Assembly: GCA_030019105.1 (NCBI GenBank)
Contig: JASEGY010000125.1
Span: forward strand, 1-8,663
Length of the DNA stretch: 8,663 nt
Origin: a bacterium
GTDB lineage: Bacteria > UBA9089 > JASEGY01
Direction: 5' to 3'
Positions 1 through 5,930 of the stretch are shown piece by piece. Position numbers and translations under genes: made by a program. How positions within the stretch are numbered: the first letter of the stretch is position 1; every line of letters starts with the position of its first letter. Under the pieces are notes generated by a model. That model had not been told where the DNA came from. It made no database searches and worked only from the letters and a program-made list of their open reading frames with translations.

Positions 1-108
1 GAACCCTGAACTTTGAACCCTTTGGCTCTTACCCTTAGATTTGAAGAGGATACGTACTAACGGGTGAGCACCACATTTTTTTGTTAGCAATTTATCTATT
101 CTTGTAGG
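1..108. other. Left-edge non-coding stretch
   Basis: The first 25 bases hold a short imperfect direct repeat (GAACCCTGAACTTT followed by GAACCCTT), a low-complexity type common between genes. Bases 63-72 can form a small 4-bp hairpin (GGTG-AG-CACC) followed by a T run at 76-82. This is too weak for me to call a terminator. No gene is supported here. Confidence 0.5.
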
Positions 109-251
109 CCGAGTCCCTTCTCCGAGTCTCTTTTCCGAGCCACCTCTCCGAGCCGCTTCTTCGAGTCTCTCCTTCGAGCCACCTTTCCGAGCCGCTTTTC
201 CGAGTCTCTCCTCTGAGCCACCTCTCCGAATATTTTCTCCGAACTCCTTCT
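109..251. repeat. 13-bp tandem repeat (11 units) with 39-bp higher-order period
   Basis: Eleven contiguous units of exactly 13 bp, each beginning CCGA or a one-base variant. Three unit types alternate: CCGAGTCTCTTTT, CCGAGCCACCTCT and CCGAGCCGCTTCT. They follow the order A-B-C three times, so the array also has a 39-bp period. The first unit is an A-like variant, and the last two (from 226) are degenerate. One strand is strongly pyrimidine-rich. Because 13 is not divisible by 3 and the unit contains no stop in any frame of the minus strand, the open frame there is not evidence of coding. The function is unknown, and slippage amplification is the simplest origin. Confidence 0.9.
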
Positions 252-257
252 TCAGCA

Positions 258-342
258 GGCTAACGACGAGATGAACTGTCTTTGGGGTGAAGCCGTATAA
301 CAAGTTAGGCGGACGATTTGGCAGCTCAGCTCGTCGTTATGT
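258..342 (-). repeat. attC-like inverted repeat 1 (cassette end)
   Basis: Two 18-bp arms, at 261-278 and 322-339, are inverted copies with 16 of 18 bases matching, separated by 43 bp. The ends carry 7-mers close to integron core sites: read on the minus strand, ACATAAC at the start and GTTAGCC at the end, against consensus RYYYAAC and GTTRRRY. Each deviates at one position. The TAA stop of the minus-strand gene at 337-729 lies inside the first core, as is typical for integron cassettes. The arms are clear in the sequence. The attC identity is inference. Confidence 0.55.
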
Positions 343-729
343 AGCGTTTCCCATAAAATCTGAAGCGAATGATTCTTTTAAAGGGCCTACAATTGGCTCT
401 AATTCTGATAAAGGAACGATTTTAACGGAGAGGCCATTTTTTTCTGCCTGTGTTCTAAAAACATTCTCAGCAGTAGAATTTTCTGTAACTATAAGTTGCT
501 CAGCCCATTGATTCTTAGCTCCCCATGCCTTTTTAAAAAGAGCTTCAACGTCTTTTTCAGGCGGAGCTTCGTCTACGACCCGTGATAATACATGCCCCAA
601 TACATATGCACTGGCTGCATCCATGAGTACGTAAATATCGCAAGGCTCATCCATTACAAACAAGAATGCTTCATTCACTCTAATGGCAATCCAAACTTCA
701 TTAACACGAAACTGATCGGGAGTAAGCAC
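337..729 (-). CDS. Uncharacterised 130-residue cassette-like protein
   Basis: I do not recognise a named function. The protein starts MLTPDQFRVNEVWIAIRV and has a central stretch with VLMDAASAYVLG followed by a charged half. The opening recalls small uncharacterised bacterial proteins with an NEVWIA motif and an MDAAS segment, but that is memory, not a search. The start is GTG at 729, supported by AGGAGG ten bases upstream and by the motif-like N-terminus directly after it. There is no signal peptide or membrane segment. The TAA stop falls in attC-like repeat 1, and the second attC-like repeat ends 44 bases upstream of the start, so gene plus repeat looks like a single integron-type cassette. 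The same frame stays open past the stop to the window edge, but that region includes the minisatellite and has no start, so I do not extend the gene. The gene is likely real; its function is unknown. Confidence 0.7.
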   Translation of the reverse strand: MLTPDQFRVNEVWIAIRVNEAFLFVMDEPCDIYVLMDAASAYVLGHVLSRVVDEAPPEKDVEALFKKAWGAKNQWAEQLIVTENSTAENVFRTQAEKNGLSVKIVPLSELEPIVGPLKESFASDFMGNAT

Positions 730-739
730 AATTAGTATT

Positions 740-745
740 CCTCCT
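740..745 (-). promoter_or_regulatory. Strong Shine-Dalgarno for the GTG-started gene
   Basis: The minus strand reads AGGAGG here, ten bases before the GTG at 729. It fixes the start codon and is the best argument that this short reading frame is a real gene. Confidence 0.75.
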
Positions 746-773
746 ATTCTAAAATCTCAATATATTTTAATCA

Positions 774-849
774 CGCTAACATCCGAATTCACCTGCCCGC
801 CGGAGCGCCGAAGGCGCGGAGAAGGGTCAGGTGGAATGAGTTGTTAGGC
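774..849. repeat. attC-like inverted repeat 2
   Basis: A 76-bp imperfect palindrome runs from CGCTAAC at the left to GTTAGGC at the right. GTTAGGC fits the integron core consensus GTTRRRY exactly, and its complement GCCTAAC fits RYYYAAC. The arms continue inward to CACCTG (790-795) and CAGGTG (828-833) with a few unpaired bases, as attC sites typically show. The centre holds a perfect GC-rich hairpin, GCGCC-GAA-GGCGC, at 805-817. Orientation cannot be fixed from the cores alone, but the neighbouring gene implies cassettes running on the minus strand. Confidence 0.65.
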
Positions 850-1012
850 AAATAGCTTCACCCCGCAATTGTTTCTTACGTTTTTTAACTACGTCCCCCA
901 TGTTTCCCCGCAATCTGCAATCCAAAATTGGTTTGGTTGCGGCAGGAGGCCGCGCTAAGGTATTGGGAACAATTGTTAATATAACACCTTTGATAGGAGA
1001 TGTCAAGAAGGA
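850..1012. other. Non-coding stretch between attC-like repeat and palindromic element
   Basis: I see no supported gene. Short frames exist on both strands (about 827-1075 minus and 900-1094 plus), but they overlap each other, run into the adjacent inverted repeats and lack a convincing ribosome binding site. The 9-mer CCCCGCAAT occurs twice (861-869 and 906-914). The second copy leads into a CAATCTGCAATCC low-complexity run typical of intergenic repeats. Confidence 0.5.
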
Positions 1013-1179
1013 ATTTAAATGGGTGCAGTTACTCTCCGCTACTGACCCAAGCATTTGGGATAAAACGGGTTTCAAACAGGGCGATTTGTGCTAAATCACC
1101 CTGTTTATTTGCAGAAATTTGGGGGTAAATAGGGCAGATTTGTTGATGGTAGCGGAGAGTATCTGCACCCGTTTTAAAT
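1013..1179. mobile_element. Palindromic element with 30-bp inverted ends and a central hairpin
   Basis: The end arms at 1013-1042 and 1149-1179 are inverted copies differing by two substitutions and one extra base, with shared core GGGTGCAG and TACTCTCCGCTAC. Near the middle, 1074-1087 and 1093-1106 form a second hairpin: 14-bp arms, one mismatch, 5-base loop. The right arm begins exactly where similarity of the adjacent IstA remnant ends. I see no clear target duplication. It may be a MITE, a deletion product of an insertion sequence, or a structured regulatory repeat. Confidence 0.55.
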
Positions 1180-1628
1180 GGGTAGTCCCGTGGTCCCTTT
1201 GCCCGTATTCTTCGATGCACCATTTTTTGATTAATTGGTTTGCTTTTTGAATGTTTAGATCAGGACTGAGCGTCAATAGCTTGCGAAACTGCTCACGAAC
1301 GGTCTGGACATCCCGCTCGACTTTGCCTTTATCTTTGGGATGAGCGACCCGGGATGGGTCAACAAAACAGTGGTAATGTTCCGCCATTTCTTGATAAGTC
1401 CGATTTAATTGAGGATCATATAGATCCGGCTTGATTACAACCTGAACGATTACGTTATTTTTTAGGTGTAACTACTCAGCCGCAGATTTACGCTGATATT
1501 TTTCCTTAACTTCATTGTAAACTTCATGAAAACTTCTAAGAATAATGTCTGTAACCTCTTTGTATTTAAACGTATCTGCGTTTATCTGCGTAAATCTGCG
1601 GCTGAGTAGTTACTTTTAGGTTTACAAA
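1172..1628 (-). pseudogene. istA: IS21-family IstA transposase remnant, truncated and interrupted
   Basis: The longest piece (1387 down to about 1172) reads MAEHYHCFVDPSRVAHPKDKGKVE and onward through VQTVREQFRKLL to EEYGQRDHGTTHLK, which matches the C-terminal part of the IstA catalytic domain. The E of KGKVE would be the last residue of the DDE triad. The frame extends upstream through IKPDLYDPQLNRTYQE and, after removing the inserted element at 1468-1613 and one copy of its target duplication, into VNLKNNVIVQ. The N-terminal DNA-binding part, both catalytic Asp residues, the C-terminus and any IstB helper are missing. After HGTTHLK the sequence switches into the palindromic element. This copy cannot be active. 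The family assignment rests on remembered IstA motifs. Confidence 0.85.
1460..1621. mobile_element. MITE-like insertion with 26-bp TIRs and 8-bp target duplication
   Basis: The element is 1468-1613 (146 bp). Its ends, 1468-1493 and 1588-1613, are perfect 26-bp inverted repeats beginning GTAACTACTCAGCCGCAG. They are flanked immediately by the direct repeat TTTTAGGT at 1460-1467 and 1614-1621, the signature of a transposition event. Removing the element and one TTTTAGGT restores the reading frame of the IstA remnant. On the minus strand the interior carries a start-less open frame including TDIILRSFHEVYNEV, which recalls the N-terminal helix of GxxExxY proteins, and CTGCG repeats of the type I associate with such genes. 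No transposase is encoded, so it must have been moved in trans. Confidence 0.88.
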
Positions 1629-1649
1629 TCGGCTCGAATATGATATTAT
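1621..1649 (+). promoter_or_regulatory. Sigma70-type promoter giving a leaderless transcript
   Basis: TTTACA at 1621-1626 and TATTAT at 1644-1649 are separated by 17 bases, close to the TTGACA-17-TATAAT ideal. A start site about seven bases after the -10 box falls at 1656-1657, which is the ATG of the radical SAM gene. No Shine-Dalgarno precedes that ATG, in agreement with a leaderless message. The -35 box begins on the last base of the MITE target duplication and lies at the broken end of the IstA remnant. Confidence 0.6.
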
Positions 1650-1656
1650 CTTCTGT

Positions 1657-4410
1657 ATGTCTAAAATAGATCTTAATTCCATTCTACCCTTTGTCACCAG
1701 ACCTATTCGTTATGTGGGAAATGAGTTAAATAGCATCCACAAGGATCATTCGCAGGTGGATATCTCCGTTGTCCTGGCCTACCCGGATACCTACGAGATC
1801 GGACAATCTCATTTGGGGCTGAAAATAATTTACGAGATTCTGAACCGGCAGCCTGACGTGGTCGCTGAAAGGGTTTATGCACCGTGGTTTGACGCCGAGC
1901 AGATAATGAGAGAAAAGGGAGTGCCTCTCTTTAGCCTCGAATCAGCCACCCCTCTCTCGGAATTTGATATTTTAGGGTTTTCCCTCCAGTACGAGATGAC
2001 TTACACCAATCTCCTGACTATGCTGGAGTTGGCTCAAATACCTCTCAGGTCCTCAGAGCGGAAAGCGCATCACCCTCTTGTCATTGCCGGCGGTCCCTGC
2101 GTGGCTAATCCCGAACCATTGGCCGAATTTATCGATCTCTTTTGTGTCGGTGAAGGAGAAGAGCTTGTCTTAGACGTGCTGGACGTATATCGACAATACC
2201 GGCAAGAACCAAGGGATAAACTCCTCTCTAAGTTTGCCAATGTCCCGGGCATTTACGTCCCTTCACTCTATGAGGTAACCTATCAGCCTGATGGGACTAT
2301 CCGGAGTTTTAAACCCAAAGATAGTCAGGTCCCGGAGCGGATCAGGAAACGAACTATGCCTGATTTAGACTCGGCCGTATATCCTGTTAAGCAGATTGTC
2401 CCTTACGAAGAGACCATCCATGACCGGGCTGTGCTTGAGATATTCCGGGGCTGCACTCAAGGTTGCCGCTTCTGTCAGGCCGGAATGATCTATCGGCCGG
2501 TCAGGGAACGCTCACTTAACACACTTTGTCAACAGGCCCTGGAAGTTATTGACCAAACCGGATATGAAGAAATCTCTCTTTTGTCTCTGAGCAGCAATGA
2601 TTACAGCGGGATTAAAGAATTGGTCTCGTGGTTGATCACCGGCCTTAAAGAGCGAGGGGTGGCCACTTCGCTGCCTTCTCTGCGGGTAGATACAAAGATC
2701 AAGGATTTAGCCGAACAGATAAAAGAGGTCAAAAAGACCGGCCTGACTATTGCCCCGGAAGCGGGCACGGAAAGGCTCAGACGGGTAATCAATAAAAAGA
2801 TTAAAGAGGAAGAACTCTTTGAGACGGTCAGGGAAGCCTATCAATTAGGCTGGAGGTCAGTAAAATTATATTTTATGATCGGCCTTCCGACTGAAACAGG
2901 GGAAGACCTGGAAGGTATCTGTCATCTGGTTAGAAGGCTCAAAAAGGATGGGGCCGAGCCGGCCTCGCGGGCCGAGCCGGCCTCCTCGCGGGGCAAGGAT
3001 ATTAAGGTAAGTGTGAACTGCTTTGTGCCTAAACCTCACACCCCCTTTCAATGGGTAGCGCAGATCGGGCGGCAGGAAGCCGAAGATCGACTTGAATATT
3101 TCAAATCCAGTCTGAAGGGCCGGGGGCTTCGTCTAAGCTGGAATGATCCCGAACTCAGTCTGCTTGAAGCCGTGTTTGCCAGGGGTGACAGAAGGTTGGG
3201 CCAGGTTTTAAGACGCGCTCAAGCAGCGGGAGCAAGATTTGATTCATGGCCGGATCAGCTCAAGTTTGATATCTGGAAACAAGCCTTTGCTGAATCCAAC
3301 CTGGACCCTGGCTTCTACGCCAATCGGCATAGAGGGCGTGATGAAATTTTACCCTGGGACCATATTGACATGGGGGTAAATAAAGAATTCTTAAGGTCGG
3401 AATATGAGCAGGCGCTGGCCGGAGCCGAGCCGGCCTGGCGGGCCGAGCCGGCCTGGCGGGCCGAGCCGGCCTGGCCGGAATTTACTCCTGACTGCCGGGA
3501 CGGTGAGTGCCGAATGTGTGGGGCCTGCAGGGATGATCTGAAACTCGAGATTCAGGCCGGCCAGACCCCGCCGGCGCTTCCCCGGGCAGCAGCAGCTTCT
3601 CGTCTTTTCCCGAAAGAAATCAAGTACAAGGTCCGAATAAAATATACCAGAAGGGAAAATTTAAAATACGTCTCGCATGGGGCGATCACCCGGGTTTTCA
3701 GAAGGGCTGTAAGCAGAGCACACATCCCGGTCGCCTTCTCTGAAGGATACAGCCGGTTACCCAAAATAGCCTTTGGCCCGCCTTTAGCGCTTGGCCTGAA
3801 CTCAGAGGCAGAGTTTGTGGATTTAGAACTGAATCAACCGCAAGATATATCTGCCCTAAGAAATAACCTTGACCAAAGCCTTCCGCCTGGCATGGAAATT
3901 CAGGAGGCAGTATTTCTTTCCCCCAGGGCCCGGTCTCTGAATGAGATCATAAATTTTGTCGTCTATCGGGTCAGCGCGGAAACAACGATAGGTCGCCAGG
4001 CCGGCTCGGCCCGCCAGACCGGCTCGGTCCTAGATGAGATCAAAAAACGTATTTCAGAATTACTTGATCAGAAAGAAATATGGGTTAAGCGGATGAGAGA
4101 AAAAGGCGAAATATCGGTTGAAATCAGGGGTTTCATTGATAAGGTCGTAGTAGAGGAAACCGCGCAGGCAAATATCTATGAATTCAACTTATTCATTCTA
4201 AATTCTCCTTCCGGAACGGCCAGGCCGATGGAAGTCATGGCTGCCCTCCTGCCTGAAGCCGGAATTCTGCTTATGGTTCGAGCTGATCAGTTCTACCGGA
4301 GGGTAAATGATTTTCTGCCTGCGGGATACGAATTGCTCTCACCGATGAGCCCTGATGAAGCCCTGCTTAAACCCCGGAAAGGATTGCCTAAAAGAATAGG
4401 GAGATGGTAA
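1657..4410 (+). CDS. B12-binding-fold radical SAM protein fused to DUF2344 domain (TIGR03960/TIGR03936 type)
   Basis: A 917-residue fusion. Residues about 30-185 look like the B12-binding-type N-terminal domain (YPDTYEIGQSHLGLK, GGPCVANPEPLAEFID). I do not see the classical DxHxxG cobalamin ligand. The radical SAM cluster is CTQGCRFC with C266, C270 and C273 (CxxxCxxC), followed by the core barrel to about residue 480. A Cys group C613-x4-C618-x2-C621-x2-C624 precedes the C-terminal DUF2344 domain (about 657-905, starting YKVRIKYTRRENLKYVSH). From memory, the two parts are often adjacent separate genes next to rng, and the substrate is unknown. The start fits the family opening, RPIRYVGNELNSIHK at residues 15-29. 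There is no upstream ATG in frame, and TGA at 1603-1605 closes the frame. Oddities are three in-frame GC-rich repeat arrays at residues 433-445, 590-606 and 780-791, probably in surface loops. It is first in an operon, one base from rng. Confidence 0.93.
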   Translation: MSKIDLNSILPFVTRPIRYVGNELNSIHKDHSQVDISVVLAYPDTYEIGQSHLGLKIIYEILNRQPDVVAERVYAPWFDAEQIMREKGVPLFSLESATPLSEFDILGFSLQYEMTYTNLLTMLELAQIPLRSSERKAHHPLVIAGGPCVANPEPLAEFIDLFCVGEGEELVLDVLDVYRQYRQEPRDKLLSKFANVPGIYVPSLYEVTYQPDGTIRSFKPKDSQVPERIRKRTMPDLDSAVYPVKQIVPYEETIHDRAVLEIFRGCTQGCRFCQAGMIYRPVRERSLNTLCQQALEVIDQTGYEEISLLSLSSNDYSGIKELVSWLITGLKERGVATSLPSLRVDTKIKDLAEQIKEVKKTGLTIAPEAGTERLRRVINKKIKEEELFETVREAYQLGWRSVKLYFMIGLPTETGEDLEGICHLVRRLKKDGAEPASRAEPASSRGKDIKVSVNCFVPKPHTPFQWVAQIGRQEAEDRLEYFKSSLKGRGLRLSWNDPELSLLEAVFARGDRRLGQVLRRAQAAGARFDSWPDQLKFDIWKQAFAESNLDPGFYANRHRGRDEILPWDHIDMGVNKEFLRSEYEQALAGAEPAWRAEPAWRAEPAWPEFTPDCRDGECRMCGACRDDLKLEIQAGQTPPALPRAAAASRLFPKEIKYKVRIKYTRRENLKYVSHGAITRVFRRAVSRAHIPVAFSEGYSRLPKIAFGPPLALGLNSEAEFVDLELNQPQDISALRNNLDQSLPPGMEIQEAVFLSPRARSLNEIINFVVYRVSAETTIGRQAGSARQTGSVLDEIKKRISELLDQKEIWVKRMREKGEISVEIRGFIDKVVVEETAQANIYEFNLFILNSPSGTARPMEVMAALLPEAGILLMVRADQFYRRVNDFLPAGYELLSPMSPDEALLKPRKGLPKRIGRW
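2953..2991 (+). repeat. In-frame GC-rich repeat array 1 (AEPASR type)
   Basis: Two tandem copies of a unit starting GCCGAGCCGGCCTC, one 18 bp and one 21 bp. They encode AEPASR and AEPASSR between KKDG and GKDIKV of the radical SAM protein. The array is far richer in GC than the flanking gene, and its total length is 39 bp, a multiple of three. Confidence 0.88.
3424..3474 (+). repeat. In-frame GC-rich repeat array 2 (AEPAWR type)
   Basis: Two full copies plus a 15-bp partial copy of GCCGAGCCGGCCTGGCGG, encoding AEPAWR, AEPAWR and AEPAW. The array lies directly before the PEFTPDCR start of the Cys group. The copies are identical at the base level, which indicates recent duplication rather than selection on the peptide. 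Total length is 51 bp, in frame. Confidence 0.9.
3993..4028 (-). repeat. In-frame GC-rich repeat array 3, inverted orientation
   Basis: Two 18-bp copies of the same unit in reverse complement (TCGCCAGGCCGGCTCGGC and CCGCCAGACCGGCTCGGT). Read in the gene's direction they encode RQAGSA and RQTGSV inside the DUF2344 domain. The same DNA repeat read from the other strand gives a different peptide, so what is conserved is DNA, not protein. Length is 36 bp, in frame. Confidence 0.88.
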
Positions 4411-4411
4411 T

Positions 4412-5914
4412 ATGCAGAAAGAAATAATCATATCTGTGGATCAAGAGGAGACCAGGACCGCCTTATTGGAAAATAACCATTTGGCTGAACTCTTTATTGA
4501 GAGAAGAGCTACGGAAAGATTAGTGGGCAATATTTACAAGGGTGTGGTTAAAGATATACTCCCTGGTATGGAGGCTGCCTTTGTGGATATCGGCATGGAG
4601 AAGAAGGCCTTCCTGTATATCTCTGATGTGGTCGTTGACCAGGAAATATATGCTCAACTTTTAGCCTCTTCAGAGGATGAGGTTTATGTAGGTGAAGAAC
4701 TTCCATCTGTTTCCGAGACAAGGGAGGACATCTCTACGCTCCTTCAGCCAAATCAGGAGATTCTTGTCCAGATAACAAAAGAACCGATAAAAACAAAAGG
4801 GGCTAAGATAACTTCTCATATTACTTTACCGGGACGTTACCTTGTGCTTACCCCTACCGTAAACCACGTCGGTGTCTCCAGAAGGATTGATAATGAAGAA
4901 GAGAGAAATAGACTGAGAGGAATCGCATCCAAACTGGCTTCTGACGGCATGGGATTTATTATCCGCACTTTAGGCGAAGGCAAAAGTGAGGAAGAATTTC
5001 AAGAGGACGCTGACTTCCTCATTAGCCTCTGGCAAAGAATAAAGAAACGGGGAGAGGCATCTGCTCCCCTGAGTTTGATCCACCGAGATATATCTCTGGT
5101 CCAAAAGGTCTTGCGGGATCTGTTCGATGAGGAAGTAGACCGGATATTATGCGATGAGAAAGAGGTCTATGAAGAAATACTGAATTCAATAGACCCGGTG
5201 CTTAAGCCGAAGGTTCGTCTATATTTAGAGGAAGAGCCCCTTTTTGAATCCCTCGGAATAGAGAAGGAAATCAAGTCTGCTCTTAAGAGAAAAATCTGGC
5301 TGAAGTGCGGGGGCTATCTTATCATTGATCAAACTGAGGCCCTGGTAGCCATTGATGTAAATACAGGCAAATATGTAGGTTCTGATAATTTAGAGAATAC
5401 AGCGTTAAGAACGAATCTGGAAGCGGCTTCTGAAGTAGCCGGACAGATCAGGCTTCGTAATCTGGCCGGAACTATCATCGTTGACTTTATTGCAATGAGA
5501 AGTCAGGGAAATCAGGAGTCAGTTGTGTGTGCCCTGAGAGAAGAGCTGACCAGAGACAGGGTGAGAACCGATGTAGTTTCTTTCATCGAAAGCGGGCTGG
5601 TGAAGATCACCAGAAAACGGAGTCAGGAAACCTTAGATGATGTTCTTAATCAGAATTGCCCTACCTGTGGGGGAGAGGGGCGCGTTGCATCAATAGAAAG
5701 TATCATTATCCGGGCTATCCGGAAGTTGGAAAGGATTACCCGTCATAGTCAAGGTGGCAAGGTTTTGATTACGGCCCATCCTGAGGTTGCCCATCACCTC
5801 AAAGCGGATAAATCCTTATTTCAGATTGGGCAGAGGTTAGGTGTAGAGGTTCAACTCAGTGTTGATGAGAATCTCAGTTGGGAAAGCCTTCTTTTTTCCA
5901 GCTTCCCTGAGTAA
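4412..5914 (+). CDS. rng: Ribonuclease G (RNase E/G family)
   Basis: A 500-residue cytoplasmic endoribonuclease, close to the usual length of RNase G (about 490). In known members it trims the 5' end of 16S rRNA and cleaves mRNA. The S1-like RNA-binding region is at about 36-120 (RLVGNIYKGVVKDILPGMEAAFVDIG), with an acidic insertion (ASSEDEVYVGEELPSVSETRED). It is followed by TKGAKITSHITLPGRYLVL. The catalytic metal ligands appear as D315 and N317 (VAIDVNTGK) and D358 (IIVDFIAM). The zinc-link Cys pair is C416 and C419 (CPTCGGEGR). All expected key residues are present. The gene begins one base after the radical SAM stop, with AGGGAG (4398-4403) eight bases before the ATG, so the two genes are almost certainly cotranscribed. 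There is no C-terminal RNase E-type scaffold. Confidence 0.96.
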   Translation: MQKEIIISVDQEETRTALLENNHLAELFIERRATERLVGNIYKGVVKDILPGMEAAFVDIGMEKKAFLYISDVVVDQEIYAQLLASSEDEVYVGEELPSVSETREDISTLLQPNQEILVQITKEPIKTKGAKITSHITLPGRYLVLTPTVNHVGVSRRIDNEEERNRLRGIASKLASDGMGFIIRTLGEGKSEEEFQEDADFLISLWQRIKKRGEASAPLSLIHRDISLVQKVLRDLFDEEVDRILCDEKEVYEEILNSIDPVLKPKVRLYLEEEPLFESLGIEKEIKSALKRKIWLKCGGYLIIDQTEALVAIDVNTGKYVGSDNLENTALRTNLEAASEVAGQIRLRNLAGTIIVDFIAMRSQGNQESVVCALREELTRDRVRTDVVSFIESGLVKITRKRSQETLDDVLNQNCPTCGGEGRVASIESIIIRAIRKLERITRHSQGGKVLITAHPEVAHHLKADKSLFQIGQRLGVEVQLSVDENLSWESLLFSSFPE

Positions 5915-5917
5915 GAT

Positions 5918-5923
5918 AAGGAG
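5918..5923 (+). promoter_or_regulatory. Shine-Dalgarno that decides the deacetylase start
   Basis: AAGGAG lies seven bases before the ATG at 5931, an ideal spacing. A longer in-frame start (GTG at 5859 with a weaker AGAGG at 5845-5849) would overlap rng by 56 bases. The 5931 start is preferred. Confidence 0.75.
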
Positions 5924-5930
5924 AAACAGG

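Noticed and set aside
63..82. Intrinsic terminator near the left edge
   Set aside because: There is a T run, but the stem is only four base pairs.
109..251. CRISPR array
   Set aside because: The units are directly adjacent 13-mers with no spacers, and no cas genes are visible.
1..336. Continuation of the minus-strand frame beyond the TAA at 337 to the window edge (112 open codons with a 13-residue repeat)
   Set aside because: Most of the openness is forced by the 13-bp array, which has no stop in any frame on that strand, and there is no start codon. I could not exclude a gene entering from outside the window, but do not call it.
287..511. Plus-strand 74-residue frame
   Set aside because: It is antisense to the better supported minus-strand gene at 337-729 and runs through the attC-like repeat.
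827..1094. Overlapping short frames on both strands (827-1075 minus, 900-1094 plus)
   Set aside because: They overlap, include parts of the attC-like repeat and the palindromic element, have no good ribosome binding site, and match no family I know.
3553..3600. Fourth, decayed copy of the 18-bp coding repeat (QAGQTPPALPRAAAASR)
   Set aside because: It is GC-rich and contains CAGGCCGGCCAGACC, but the match to the unit is too short to separate from ordinary Ala/Pro-rich linker sequence.
5859..5930. Upstream GTG start for the deacetylase-like gene
   Set aside because: It would overlap rng by 56 bases and has a weaker ribosome binding site than the ATG at 5931. It is kept as an alternative only.
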